DNA of 64,000 bases from an uncultured Paracoccaceae bacterium (GCA_947503765.1 CANNFA010000005.1:124001-188000); one strand, 5' to 3'; positions 49,127 to 58,121 are shown, counted from the stretch's first letter. Translations and numbers: made by a program. The notes: a model not told the origin generated them from the sequence alone.

Positions 49127-50578
49127 ATGAGCGACCTTGTGAACGTAAGCTACGACACCCGGATCCCCAACAATGTCGGGCTCAGCTCTGACCGCAAGGT
49201 GCTGAAGGCGCTGGAAAAATGGCATCCGGGCTATATCAGCTGGTGGAACGACCTGATCCCGCAAAAATTCCAGGAATCGCTGATCTACCTGCGCACCGCC
49301 GTCAGCGTCGATCCCAAGGGCTGGGCCAAGTTCGATTACGTGAAGATGCCCGAATATCGTTGGGGCATCCTGCTGGCCCCCGCCGTCGAGGATCGGCGCA
49401 TTCCGTGCGGCGAGCATCTGGGACAGCCCGCCTGGCAGGAGGTGCCGGGCGAATACCGCAACATGTTGAAGCGGCTGATCGTGATCCAGGGCGATACGGA
49501 ACCGGCCAGCGTCGAACAGCAGCGCTGGCTGGGCCAGACCGCGCCCTCGCTCTACGACATGCGCAACCTGTTCCAGGTCAATGTCGAGGAGGGGCGGCAC
49601 CTGTGGGCGATGGTCTACCTGCTGCAGAAATATTTCGGCAAGGACGGGCGCGAAGAGGCCGACGATCTGCTGCGCCGCTCGTCCGGCTCGGAAGAGGCGC
49701 CGCGCATGCTGGGCGCCTTCAACGAGGAAACGCCCGACTGGCTGTCCTTCTTCATGTTCACCTATTTCACCGACCGCGACGGCAAGATGCAGCTGGAAAG
49801 CCTGGCGCAATCCGGCTTCGACCCGCTCAGCCGCACCTGCCGTTTCATGCTGACCGAGGAAGCGCATCACATGTTCGTCGGCGAGACCGGCGTCGGCCGC
49901 ACCATCCAGCGCACCTGCGAGGCGATGAACGAGGCGGGCATCACCGATCCCTTCGACACCGACCGGATCCGCGCGCTGGGGGTGATCGACCTGCCGACCA
50001 TCCAGAAGAAGCTGAACCTGCATTACACCCTGTCGCTGGACCTGTTCGGCCAGGAGGTGTCGACCAATGCCGCCAATGCCTTCAATGCCGGCATCAAGGG
50101 CCGCTACATGGAACAGAAGATCGACGACGACCACCAGCTGGCCGGCGATACCTACCGGGTCTGGGACATGGTGGATGGCAAGCTGGTGCAGCATGACGTG
50201 CCGGCGCTGACCGCGATCAACATGCGCCTGCGCGACGATTACACCCGCGACGCGGCCGGCGGGGTCGGGCGCTGGAACAAGATCATCGAGAAGGCCGGGA
50301 TAGAGTTTCGCCTGAAGCTGCCGCATGAAAGCTTCAACCGCAAGATCGGCGTCTTCTCCGGGCATAATTTCGACCCCAACGGCAACCTGCTGGACGGCGC
50401 GGCCTATGACGCCGGTCTGGCCGAATGGCTGCCGACCCGTGCCGATGGCGATTTCATCGCCTCGCTGATGGTTCCCGTCACCGAGCCGGGTCAATATGCC
50501 GGCTGGATCGCGCCGCCCAAGGTCGGTATCGACAACAAGCCGGGCGACTTCGAATATGTTCAGTTGCATATGGCCTGA
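49127..50578 (+). CDS. boxB: Benzoyl-CoA 2,3-epoxidase oxygenase subunit BoxB
   Basis: Diiron oxygenase of 483 residues that epoxidises benzoyl-CoA with O2 and electrons from BoxA. Two E-x-x-H iron-binding motifs are visible, E155-G-R-H158 and E245-A-H-H248, with further acidic candidates between. The sequence begins VNVSYDTRIPNNVGLSSDRK, characteristic of BoxB. A separate short ORF lies between this gene and boxA. A GCGGAGAG site precedes the ATG. Confidence 0.95.
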   Translation: MSDLVNVSYDTRIPNNVGLSSDRKVLKALEKWHPGYISWWNDLIPQKFQESLIYLRTAVSVDPKGWAKFDYVKMPEYRWGILLAPAVEDRRIPCGEHLGQPAWQEVPGEYRNMLKRLIVIQGDTEPASVEQQRWLGQTAPSLYDMRNLFQVNVEEGRHLWAMVYLLQKYFGKDGREEADDLLRRSSGSEEAPRMLGAFNEETPDWLSFFMFTYFTDRDGKMQLESLAQSGFDPLSRTCRFMLTEEAHHMFVGETGVGRTIQRTCEAMNEAGITDPFDTDRIRALGVIDLPTIQKKLNLHYTLSLDLFGQEVSTNAANAFNAGIKGRYMEQKIDDDHQLAGDTYRVWDMVDGKLVQHDVPALTAINMRLRDDYTRDAAGGVGRWNKIIEKAGIEFRLKLPHESFNRKIGVFSGHNFDPNGNLLDGAAYDAGLAEWLPTRADGDFIASLMVPVTEPGQYAGWIAPPKVGIDNKPGDFEYVQLHMA

Positions 50579-50630
50579 TCTCGGGCCCGATCCGAGGCCC
50601 CAGCCACCCAGACCCAGACCGGAGGACGCA

Positions 50631-50810
50631 ATGTTGATCGACCGCGCCCAGGCCCCGACACCGCGCACCGAAGCGCTGGCCCGCGACGTGGCGCGGCTGC
50701 ACGGTCAATGCGTCGGCTGCACCGATTGCCGGGGTGTTTGCCAGGTATTGCTGGATACGCTGGTCGTGCCGGGCCTTGTCCTGGGGGCGGGGCAGGGACG
50801 CCAGGAATGA
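50631..50810 (+). CDS. Small Cys-rich ORF between boxB and boxA
   Basis: Fifty-nine residues starting MLIDRAQAPTPRTEALARD. The centre holds CVGCTDCRGVC, a C-x2-C-x2-C-x3-C pattern at about residues 27-37 that could bind a metal or Fe-S cluster. A strong GGAGGACGCA site precedes the ATG, and its TGA overlaps the boxA ATG (50807-50810), so boxA translation probably depends on it. I do not recognise a named family; similar short QCVGC-type proteins may exist in related bacteria. Ribosome-binding site, coupling and Cys spacing argue for a real gene. Confidence 0.68.
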   Translation: MLIDRAQAPTPRTEALARDVARLHGQCVGCTDCRGVCQVLLDTLVVPGLVLGAGQGRQE

Positions 50811-52000
50811 CCAAGCCGCTGAAACAGCACCTGATCGACCCGGAAATCTGCATCCGCTGCTATACCTGCGAGATGACCTGCACCGTGGGCGCGATCAGCC
50901 ATGACGACAACAATGTCGTGGTCGATGCCGACAAATGCGGCTTCTGCATGGATTGCATTCCGGTCTGCCCGACCGGTTCCATCGACGAATGGCGCGTGGT
51001 CGAAACCCCCTATTCGCTGGAGGACCAGTTCGGATGGGAGGAATTGCCGGGCCAGCAGGAGATCGGCGAAAGCGCGGGCGAGGCCGAAACCGGGCTGGAG
51101 GCCTTCGACGAGGCGATCGCGGCCCTGCTGGCCGATGCGCACAAGGGGGCCGGCGGCAAGGCCCGCGCCCCGGCCAGCGCGGCCAAGCCGACCATCAACA
51201 TGTACAACCTGGCCAAGCCGGCCGAGGCCACCGTTCAGGGCAATTACCGCCTGACCCAGGATCCCGACCATGACGTGCGCCATATCATCCTGAATTTCGG
51301 CACGCTGCCCTTTCCGGTTCTGGAAGGGCAGAGCATCGGCATCATCCCGCCCGGACAGGATGCCGAGGGCAAGCCGCATCTGCCACGACTTTATTCCGTG
51401 TCCAGCCCGCGCGACGGCGAGCGGCCGAATTTCAACAACCTGTCGCTGACCGTCAAGCGCGAGCCCGGCGGGCTGTGCTCGAACCATGTCTGCGATCTGG
51501 CCAAGGGCGACAAGGTGCAGGTGACCGGCCCGTTCGGCGCGACCTTCCTGATGCCCGAGGATGCGCGCGCGCGGCTGCTGATGATCTGCACCGGCACCGG
51601 TTCGGCGGCGTTCCGCGCCTTTACCATGCGTCGCCAGCGCAGCACCGGCGCGAAAAGCGGCGGAATGACCATGTTCTTCGGCGCGCGCAATCCCGAATGC
51701 CTGCCCTATTTCGGCCCGCTGGCCAAGGTGCCCGAGACGCTGCTGTGCAAGCACATGGTGTTCAGTCGGACACCCGGCGCGGCCAGGGAATACGTGCAGG
51801 ACCGGATGCGCGCCCAGTCCGGGGCGGTGGCCGATCTGCTGGCCGATCCGAACACTCATATCTATATCTGCGGTCTGCGCGGGATGGAGGAGGGCGTCGA
51901 AGCCGCCCTGACCGGCATCGCCGAAGGGATCGGCCGCGACTGGACGACATTGCGCGACGAAATGCGCGGCGAGGGCCGCTATCATGTGGAGACCTACTGA
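50807..52000 (+). CDS. boxA: Benzoyl-CoA 2,3-epoxidase reductase subunit BoxA
   Basis: NADPH-dependent reductase of 397 residues feeding electrons to BoxB. Two [4Fe-4S] motifs sit at the N terminus: Cys15-18-21-25 and Cys44-47-50-54. An Ala-rich linker (about 95-130) leads to a ferredoxin-NADP reductase domain with RLYSVSSPRDGE near residue 190 (FAD) and ICTGTGSAAFRAF near 262 (NADP). It ends in EGRYHVETY, typical of this reductase fold. Start overlaps the small Cys-rich ORF. Confidence 0.95.
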   Translation: MTKPLKQHLIDPEICIRCYTCEMTCTVGAISHDDNNVVVDADKCGFCMDCIPVCPTGSIDEWRVVETPYSLEDQFGWEELPGQQEIGESAGEAETGLEAFDEAIAALLADAHKGAGGKARAPASAAKPTINMYNLAKPAEATVQGNYRLTQDPDHDVRHIILNFGTLPFPVLEGQSIGIIPPGQDAEGKPHLPRLYSVSSPRDGERPNFNNLSLTVKREPGGLCSNHVCDLAKGDKVQVTGPFGATFLMPEDARARLLMICTGTGSAAFRAFTMRRQRSTGAKSGGMTMFFGARNPECLPYFGPLAKVPETLLCKHMVFSRTPGAAREYVQDRMRAQSGAVADLLADPNTHIYICGLRGMEEGVEAALTGIAEGIGRDWTTLRDEMRGEGRYHVETY

Positions 52001-52002
52001 CC

Positions 52003-52485
52003 ATGGATGCACGGCCCGAAAGCCAGACCGATACCGAAACCGGGACCGGCAGCGCGCCCGCGCCCTTCATCCACGAGGTCCGCGTCGGCTGGGGCCATTG
52101 CGACCCGGCGCGCATCGCCTATACCGGCCATATTCCCGGCTTCGCGCTGGAGGCGATCGACGCCTGGTGGCAGGCGCATCTGGGCGGCGACGGCTGGTTC
52201 GAGATCAACATGGACCGCAATGTCGGCACGCCCTTCGTGCATCTGAGCTTCGATTTCAGCGCGCCGATCACGCCGCGTCACATGCTGATCTGCGAAGTGG
52301 CACCGATGCGGCTGGGCACCAAATCCATCGAGTTCCGGGTGATCGGCCGGCAGGACGGCAGGCAATGTTTCATCGGCCGGTTCGTCTGCGTCTTCGTGAT
52401 CTCTGACCGGCACGGCGTGTCGATCCCGGCGCCGCAGGACATCCGCGCCATGGTCGAGCCGCTATTGCCCGGCGCCGCTTCGTGA
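52003..52485 (+). CDS. 4-hydroxybenzoyl-CoA thioesterase-family protein
   Basis: Hotdog-fold thioesterase of 160 residues. The active-site segment GWGHCDPARIAYTG near residues 29-42 matches the GHCDP(A)xIxY pattern of Pseudomonas-type 4-hydroxybenzoyl-CoA thioesterases, whose Asp is catalytic. The first 20 residues are a Glu/Thr/Pro-rich tail. It lies between boxA and boxR and overlaps boxR by TGATG. It probably releases CoA from dead-end or excess aryl-CoA; the actual substrate is inferred. Confidence 0.85.
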   Translation: MDARPESQTDTETGTGSAPAPFIHEVRVGWGHCDPARIAYTGHIPGFALEAIDAWWQAHLGGDGWFEINMDRNVGTPFVHLSFDFSAPITPRHMLICEVAPMRLGTKSIEFRVIGRQDGRQCFIGRFVCVFVISDRHGVSIPAPQDIRAMVEPLLPGAAS

Positions 52486-53390
52486 TGGACCGCAAAGGCG
52501 GCATCGCGGCCCCTGCGCCGGACCCGGATCCGGTGCCCGACCCCGCCGATCTGATCGTGCGGGTGGGCGAAAGGGTGCGCCGCGCGCGCGAGGCGAAGGG
52601 CATGCCGCGCCGGGTGCTGTCGGAACGGTCCGGCGTCTCGCCGCGCTATCTGGCGCAGCTTGAAACCGGGGCGGGCAACATCTCCATCGGGCTCTTGCAG
52701 CGCGTGGCGGCTGCGCTGGATCACCGGATCGAATGGTTCGTCGGCGAGGCCGATGCCTGGACCTCGGAGACGATGCGCATCGCCGATCTGTACCACCGCG
52801 CCGACGCGCAGGTGCAGGACCAGGTGCTGGAATTGCTCGGCTCGCACCAGCCGCAGGCGCGGCGCGCCCGGCGGATCTGTCTGCTGGGGCTGCGCGGGGC
52901 CGGCAAATCGACGCTGGGCGCGCTGGCCGGCAAGGCGCTGGACATGCCGTTCGTGCAGCTCAACCACCAGATCGAGGATCAAAGCGGCATCCCCGTGGCC
53001 GAGGTCATGGCGCTCTACGGCCCCGAAGGCTATCGCAAGCTGGAGGCCCAGGCGCTGCGCCATGTCGTGGCCACGCAGGACCGGCTGATCTTGGAGGTGG
53101 CCGGCGGGGTCGTCAGCGATCCGGTGATCTTCGGCAGCCTGCTGAACGATTTTCACACGATCTGGCTGCGCGCCGCCCCCGAGGATCACATGGCCCGCGT
53201 CCGCGCCCAGGGCGACGAGCGCCCGATGACAGGCAATCCCGAAGCGATGGCGCAGCTCCGCTCGATCCTGACCAGCCGCGAGGCGATCTATGACCGCGCC
53301 CAGGCCCGGCTGGACACGGCCGGAAAAAGCGTGGAGCAATCGCTGGACGAGTTGCTGGCGCTGATCGAAACGCAGCATTTCCTGGCCTGA
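52485..53390 (+). CDS. boxR: BoxR/BzdR-type regulator (XRE domain fused to shikimate-kinase-like domain)
   Basis: Regulator of 301 residues. A Pro-rich tail precedes an XRE helix-turn-helix (about 25-85: GERVRRAREAKGMPRRVLSE, GVSPRYLAQLETG). Residues about 130-300 are a shikimate-kinase-like sensor with Walker A GLRGAGKST at 135-143. In BoxR/BzdR this domain binds benzoyl-CoA and releases the operator. Last gene of the boxC operon; the candidate operator is at 47369-47384. The start at 52485 overlaps the thioesterase stop; a GTG one codon upstream is possible. Confidence 0.93.
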   Translation: MDRKGGIAAPAPDPDPVPDPADLIVRVGERVRRAREAKGMPRRVLSERSGVSPRYLAQLETGAGNISIGLLQRVAAALDHRIEWFVGEADAWTSETMRIADLYHRADAQVQDQVLELLGSHQPQARRARRICLLGLRGAGKSTLGALAGKALDMPFVQLNHQIEDQSGIPVAEVMALYGPEGYRKLEAQALRHVVATQDRLILEVAGGVVSDPVIFGSLLNDFHTIWLRAAPEDHMARVRAQGDERPMTGNPEAMAQLRSILTSREAIYDRAQARLDTAGKSVEQSLDELLALIETQHFLA

Positions 53391-53439
53391 GCAAGGCATT
53401 ACGGGCCGGCATTTTCCCCATTCTACGAGGTTTCCATCC

Positions 53440-55563
53440 GTGAACAGACAAAGGCAGGGCAAAGCGCAAGGCAGGGTCGCATTCGAGATGCACGGCCGGA
53501 TCGCAATCCTTGAAATCGACAATCCGCCGGTCAATGCCGGATCGCATGCGGTGCGCACCGGCATCGCCGAGGGCATCGCCCGCGCCACCGAAAACCGCGC
53601 CGAGGGGGCGGTACTGCTGGGCGCCGGGCGGTGTTTCGTGGCCGGGGCCGATCTGCGCGAATTCGGGCAGAAGCTGGCACCGCCGGACCTGCCGCAGGTG
53701 ATCGCCCTGATCGAGGCGGCGCCGTTCCCGGTCGTCGCCGCGCTGCATGGCGTGGCGCTTGGCGGCGGGCTGGAGCTTGCCCTGGGCTGCGATTACCGGT
53801 TGGCCGATCCGGCGGTGGAACTGGGCCTGCCCGAGATATCGCTGGGCATCATCCCCGGCGCCGGCGGCACCCAGCGTCTGCCGCGCCTGATCGGCGGCGC
53901 CCGCGCCATCGAGGTGATCTGCGGCGGCGCGCGGATTAGCGGGGCCGAGGCGCTGGAGCTGGGGCTGGTCGATGTGCGTGCCGATGGACCGCTGCTGGAA
54001 GCCGCGCTTGCCTTTCTTGCCGAAACGCCCCGGCCCAAGCGGCGCACGCTGGACCTGCCCCCGCCGGGCGAGGTGCCGGGGACACTCGACGCGGCCGAAC
54101 AAAGGGCGCTGCGGCGCGGCAAGGGCCGGCCCAACGTCACCGAGGCGATCCGCCTGATCCGCGCCGCCATTTCCGGGGATGCGGGCACATCCGCCGCGCT
54201 TGCCGATGAACGCGCGGTGTTCCAGAGACTGCGCGTCGGCGCGGATGCGAAGGCGCTGCGTTACCTGTTCTTTGCCGAACGCCGCGCCGGGCGGGTCGAG
54301 GGGCTGGACATGGGGCTTGCGCGCCGCATCGACAGCGTCGCGGTGATCGGCGGCGGCACGATGGGGCAGGGTATCGCCCGCGCCTTTCTGGCCGCCGGCC
54401 TGTCCGTGACGCTGGTCGAACAGGACGCGGCCGCGCTGGAAAGGGCGCTTGGCGGCATTGCCGCCAGCCTTGACGCGCAAGTCAGAAAGGGCCGCCTGGG
54501 CGCCGATGCGCGCGCCGAACGGGCCGCGCTGCTGACCGGAACCATCGAGTATGACGCGCTTGCCGGCTGCGATCTGGCGATCGAGGCGGTGTTCGAGGAC
54601 ATGAAGCTCAAGCAGGACTTGCTGGCCCGGCTGGAGGCGGCGCTGCCCGCCGGCGCGATCATCGCCACCAACACCTCTTACCTGGATATCGACACGATGG
54701 CGGCGCATCTGGACGATCCCGGCCGCGTGATCGGCCTGCATTTCTTCAGCCCTGCCGATATCATGCCCCTGCTGGAACTGGTGCGTGCCGCGCGGACCTC
54801 GGACACCGCGCTGGCCACCGGGCTGAAACTGGCGCGCAGGCTGGGCAAACAGCCGGTCGTGGCCGGCGTCGCCGAGGGCTTCATCGGCAACCGGATCTAC
54901 GCCGCCTATCGCCACCGCGCCGAATTGCTGGTGCTGGACGGCGCCGCGCCCGAGGCGGTGGACCGCGCCATCGAGGATTTCGGCTTCGCGATGGGGCCTC
55001 TCGCCGTGTCCGACCTGTCGGGGCTGGACATCGCCTGGGCGCGGCGCAAACGGCTTGCCCAGGAGCGCGAACAGGCGGGGCAGGCCGCCGCGCCGCGCGA
55101 TCCGCTCGTCGCCGATCTGCTCTGCGAGGCCGGACGGCTGGGGCGCAAGACCGGCAAGGGCTGGTACGATTATTCGGGCGCCGAAAAGGGCGGCAGACCC
55201 GCGCCGCGCCCCGATCCGGATGTTGCCGCGCTGATCGACCGTGCCCGCGAGGAGGCCGGGATCACCAAGCAGGAATTCGATCCGCGTAGCATCCAGCGCC
55301 AGCTTCTGGCCGCCATGGTGAACGAGGCTGCCTGTGTGATGGCCGACGGTATCGCGCAGCGCGCCTCGGACGTGGATGTGACGCTGGCCAATGGCTATGG
55401 CTTTCCGCGCTGGCGCGGCGGGCCGCTTTACTGGGCGTCGGGGCAGGATCGCGGCGCATTGCTTGCCGATCTGGATGCGCTGGCGCAGGCGATGGGGCCG
55501 GGCCACCGCACCGGGCCGGTCGATGCCATCCTGAACGATTTTCAAACCCGCAAAGAGGGCTGA
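53440..55563 (+). CDS. Enoyl-CoA hydratase / 3-hydroxyacyl-CoA dehydrogenase fusion (FadB/FadJ-like)
   Basis: Bifunctional beta-oxidation enzyme of 707 residues. The crotonase domain (about 1-190) has CFVAGADLREFG, ALGGGLELALG and ELGLPEISLGIIPGAGGTQR; both catalytic-position glutamates are present. The dehydrogenase domain has the NAD motif VAVIGGGTMGQGIARAF near residue 305, FEDMKLKQ near 388, GLHFFSPADIMPLLE with its His near 434 and NRIYAAYR near 485. It starts with GTG at 53440. It would convert dehydroadipyl-CoA to 3-oxoadipyl-CoA, feeding the thiolase downstream. Confidence 0.92.
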   Translation: MNRQRQGKAQGRVAFEMHGRIAILEIDNPPVNAGSHAVRTGIAEGIARATENRAEGAVLLGAGRCFVAGADLREFGQKLAPPDLPQVIALIEAAPFPVVAALHGVALGGGLELALGCDYRLADPAVELGLPEISLGIIPGAGGTQRLPRLIGGARAIEVICGGARISGAEALELGLVDVRADGPLLEAALAFLAETPRPKRRTLDLPPPGEVPGTLDAAEQRALRRGKGRPNVTEAIRLIRAAISGDAGTSAALADERAVFQRLRVGADAKALRYLFFAERRAGRVEGLDMGLARRIDSVAVIGGGTMGQGIARAFLAAGLSVTLVEQDAAALERALGGIAASLDAQVRKGRLGADARAERAALLTGTIEYDALAGCDLAIEAVFEDMKLKQDLLARLEAALPAGAIIATNTSYLDIDTMAAHLDDPGRVIGLHFFSPADIMPLLELVRAARTSDTALATGLKLARRLGKQPVVAGVAEGFIGNRIYAAYRHRAELLVLDGAAPEAVDRAIEDFGFAMGPLAVSDLSGLDIAWARRKRLAQEREQAGQAAAPRDPLVADLLCEAGRLGRKTGKGWYDYSGAEKGGRPAPRPDPDVAALIDRAREEAGITKQEFDPRSIQRQLLAAMVNEAACVMADGIAQRASDVDVTLANGYGFPRWRGGPLYWASGQDRGALLADLDALAQAMGPGHRTGPVDAILNDFQTRKEG

Positions 55564-55566
55564 GCC

Positions 55567-56769
55567 ATGCAATCCGTGTTCATCTGCGATTACATCCGCA
55601 CGCCGATCGGCCGCTATGGCGGCGCCCTGTCGGGCATCCGCAGCGACGATCTGGCCGCGCTGCCGCTGCGCGCGCTGAAGGACCGGCATTCCGGCCTCGA
55701 CTGGGAAGCGGTGGTCGACGTGATCTATGGCTGCAGCAACCAGGCGGGCGAGGACAACCGCTGCGTCGCGCGCATGGCGCTGCTGTTGGCGGACCTGCCC
55801 GAAACGCTGTCGGGCACCACGATCAACCGGCTTTGCGGGTCGGGGATGGATGCGGTGCTGACCGCCTGGCGAAGGCTTGCGGTGGGCGAGGGCGATCTTG
55901 CCATCGCCGGCGGTTCGGAAAGCATGAGCCGCGCGCCCTTCGTCATGCCCAAGGCCGGCGTCGCCTTTTCGCGCCAGACCAGCATCGAGGACACGACGAT
56001 CGGCTGGCGCTTCGTCAATCCGCTGATGCAGCAGAAATACGGCACCGAATCGATGCCCGAGACGGCCGAGAACCTGGCCGAGGATTTCGCCATCTCGCGC
56101 GAAGACCAGGATGCCTTTGCCCTGCGCTCGCAACAGCGGGCGGCGGCGGCGATCGCTTCGGGCACCCTGAGGGGCGAGATCATGCCCGTGCCCATCCCGC
56201 AGCGGCGCGGCGATCCGGTGATCTTCGACACCGACGAACATCCGCGCGCCACCACGGCCGAGAAGCTAGCCGCGCTGCCCGCGCCGTTCCGCAAGGGCGG
56301 AAGCGTGACGGCCGGCAATGCGTCGGGCGTCAATGACGGGGCGGCGGCGCTGATCCTGGCGACCGAGGCGGGGGCGCGGCGGCACGGGCTGACCCCGCTG
56401 GCGCGGATCACCGGCGGCGCCACGGCGGGCGCGCCGCCGCGCATCATGGGGATCGGGCCGGTCCCGGCGACGCAAAAGCTGTGCGCGGCGCAGGGCCTGG
56501 CACCGGGCGATTTCGACGTGGTCGAATTGAACGAGGCCTTCGCCGCCCAGGCGCTTGCGGTACTGCGCCAGCTTGGCCTGCCGGACGATGCAGGCCATGT
56601 GAACCCCGATGGCGGCGCCATCGCCTTTGGTCATCCGCTGGGCATGTCGGGCGCGCGGATCACCGGAACCGCCGCGCGGCGGCTTGCCGCCGGCGGGGGC
56701 CGCCGCGCGCTGGCGACGATGTGCATCGGCGTGGGGCAGGGCATCGCGATATCGCTGGAGGCGGTCTGA
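55567..56769 (+). CDS. pcaF: 3-oxoadipyl-CoA thiolase
   Basis: Thiolase of 400 residues cleaving 3-oxoadipyl-CoA to succinyl-CoA and acetyl-CoA. Nucleophile Cys90 lies in [10 protein letters not shown], His356 in [10 protein letters not shown] and Cys386 in MCIGVGQG, a complete thiolase set. The N terminus [16 protein letters not shown] and [21 protein letters not shown] are typical of beta-ketoadipyl-CoA thiolases (PcaF/PaaJ). It lies three bases after the fused hydratase/dehydrogenase gene. Confidence 0.92.
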   Translation: MQSVFICDYIRTPIGRYGGALSGIRSDDLAALPLRALKDRHSGLDWEAVVDVIYGCSNQAGEDNRCVARMALLLADLPETLSGTTINRLCGSGMDAVLTAWRRLAVGEGDLAIAGGSESMSRAPFVMPKAGVAFSRQTSIEDTTIGWRFVNPLMQQKYGTESMPETAENLAEDFAISREDQDAFALRSQQRAAAAIASGTLRGEIMPVPIPQRRGDPVIFDTDEHPRATTAEKLAALPAPFRKGGSVTAGNASGVNDGAAALILATEAGARRHGLTPLARITGGATAGAPPRIMGIGPVPATQKLCAAQGLAPGDFDVVELNEAFAAQALAVLRQLGLPDDAGHVNPDGGAIAFGHPLGMSGARITGTAARRLAAGGGRRALATMCIGVGQGIAISLEAV

Positions 56770-56843
56770 TGCGGGCGCCGAAGGCTGAAATCGCCACCGC
56801 GCAAGGCTTCGGCAATCCAGCAGAGCAGCGGGCATAGCTTGTA

Positions 56844-56864
56844 CGGGGCCGTAAATTCGCCCCG
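56844..56864. terminator. Possible terminator hairpin between convergent thiolase and Rrf2 genes
   Basis: CGGGGC and GCCCCG form a 6-bp stem with a 9-base loop in the 129-base gap between converging genes. No T-run follows, so support is weak. Confidence 0.35.
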
Positions 56865-56898
56865 GTAAGCAGAATTATGTTATCTCATCTATGTGGCA

Positions 56899-57345
56899 TC
56901 AAGCGCCGGCGGCGGCCGCGACCTCTTCCTTGCGGGCCATGGCGCGGCCGTGCCGCTCGACCTGTTTGAGCATCGTGGCCAGCGTGATCGAGCTGTAGGT
57001 CGACATGACGATATCGTTGATCTCTTTCGACACCTCGAATAGCACCCATTCCTCGGCCGTCGCCTTTGACGGATCGGACAGCTTGCAGGTGGTGGAGGTA
57101 TCCTCGAACAGGCTGACGATATCGAACAGCGTCGTGCGCCGGGCATTGCCGGAAAAGCTGTAGCCGCCGCCGACGCCGCGGATCGACTGGACCAGACCGG
57201 CGCGGCCAAGCGTCAGCAGCACCTTGGCAAGGTGATGCGCCGAAACGCGGTATTTCGCGCCGATCTCGGCGGCGGAAATCTGGCGCTCGGGGTTCGAGGC
57301 CAGTTCCATCAGGGCGTAGATGGCAAGGCGGCTGGATTGTTGCAC
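56899..57345 (-). CDS. Rrf2-family regulator (BadM-like)
   Basis: Regulator of 148 residues. The N-terminal winged helix reads SSRLAIYALMELASNPERQ, AAEIGAKYRVSAHHLAKVLLTLGRAGLV and RGVGGGYSF, the Rrf2 pattern. Only one cysteine (TTCKLSDPSK) is present, so it lacks the three-Cys Fe-S set of IscR and NsrR. The start is GTG at 57345 after AAAGGAAA. The neighbouring acetyltransferase gene and aromatic genes recall BadM and BadL of Rhodopseudomonas palustris, where BadM represses anaerobic benzoate genes. Likely targets are the AGTACT palindromes; that is inference. Confidence 0.85.
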   Translation of the reverse strand: MQQSSRLAIYALMELASNPERQISAAEIGAKYRVSAHHLAKVLLTLGRAGLVQSIRGVGGGYSFSGNARRTTLFDIVSLFEDTSTTCKLSDPSKATAEEWVLFEVSKEINDIVMSTYSSITLATMLKQVERHGRAMARKEEVAAAAGA

Positions 57346-57398
57346 GATGTTTCCTTTGCGATCAGGCGGGACGCGCCAGGCGATGGGCCGCGGCGCTT

Positions 57399-57890
57399 TC
57401 AGTCTTCCAGGGTCATTTCCAGTTGAATGTAGGGGCCGGCGGTCATGCCTTCGCCGCGAAAGAACGACATGTGCAGCGGGTTCTGGCGCGGCACCATGGT
57501 GCGGACCTTGGTGATGCCGACCTGCCGGAACTCGTTGCACATCGCCTGGAACAACCGCTCGCCGATATGCTGCTGGCGGTGATCGGGATCGACCGAGACG
57601 GCGAAGATCCAGCCGCAGGGTTCCGAGCCGAATTCCCAGACCCGCACCTCGCCGGCGATCAGGCCGAGGATCCGCGAGCTGTCCGGCGTGTCGGCATGTT
57701 CGGCGATCAGGAAGAACCGTTCGTCCAGACGCCGCGATCCGTAGCGTTCATAGATGTCGTGCCAGTATTCGGGCTTGGCCTGTCCGGTGACACGCGCATC
57801 CAGATCGACGACCTGGTCCAGATCCTCCGCCGTCGCCCGCCGGATGCGAAGCGTCGGGGCCAGGGACGGGTCCGTGACGTTGACGTTCAT
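57399..57890 (-). CDS. GNAT acetyltransferase (BadL-like)
   Basis: GNAT-fold acetyltransferase of 163 residues. It begins with LRIRRATAEDLDQVVDLDAR, and the acetyl-CoA loop is VDPDHRQQHIGERLFQAM near residue 105, with NPLHMSFFRGEGM near 142. I use the ATG at 57890 after GAGGAGC. It lies upstream of and co-directional with the Rrf2 gene, 53 bases apart, as BadL is with BadM. BadL has been linked to acetylating aminobenzoates; here the substrate could be an aromatic amine or an enzyme lysine, such as those of acyl-CoA ligases. Confidence 0.82.
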   Translation of the reverse strand: MNVNVTDPSLAPTLRIRRATAEDLDQVVDLDARVTGQAKPEYWHDIYERYGSRRLDERFFLIAEHADTPDSSRILGLIAGEVRVWEFGSEPCGWIFAVSVDPDHRQQHIGERLFQAMCNEFRQVGITKVRTMVPRQNPLHMSFFRGEGMTAGPYIQLEMTLED

Positions 57891-58121
57891 GTGCGCTCCT
57901 CTCATTCGATGGCACCCGGACCGGCCGATATGCCTGGCGGGGGTGCGACCCTTTAGCCCGCGCGCGGCGCGATTTGCAACTGAACCCCCCGGCATGGTGG
58001 CAAGCGCAGACCCGGCCCGTACCCGGCCCCGTGCCTAGCCCGTTCGAGGCGGATCCTGGTCAGGGGTGCGCGATTTTCACCGTCCGGCAATCTATTCCCT
58101 ATACGCCGAATTCATTTTAGG

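Noticed and set aside
47333-50668. A very long open frame on the minus strand, opposite boxC and boxB
   Set aside because: It mirrors GC-rich coding sequence of boxC and boxB; its product is His/Arg/Gly/Asp-rich with no recognisable domain, a typical shadow frame.
53113-56241. A long open frame on the minus strand opposite the hydratase/dehydrogenase and thiolase genes
   Set aside because: Low-complexity Arg/Gln/Gly-rich product without motifs; the plus strand encodes complete, well-conserved enzymes.
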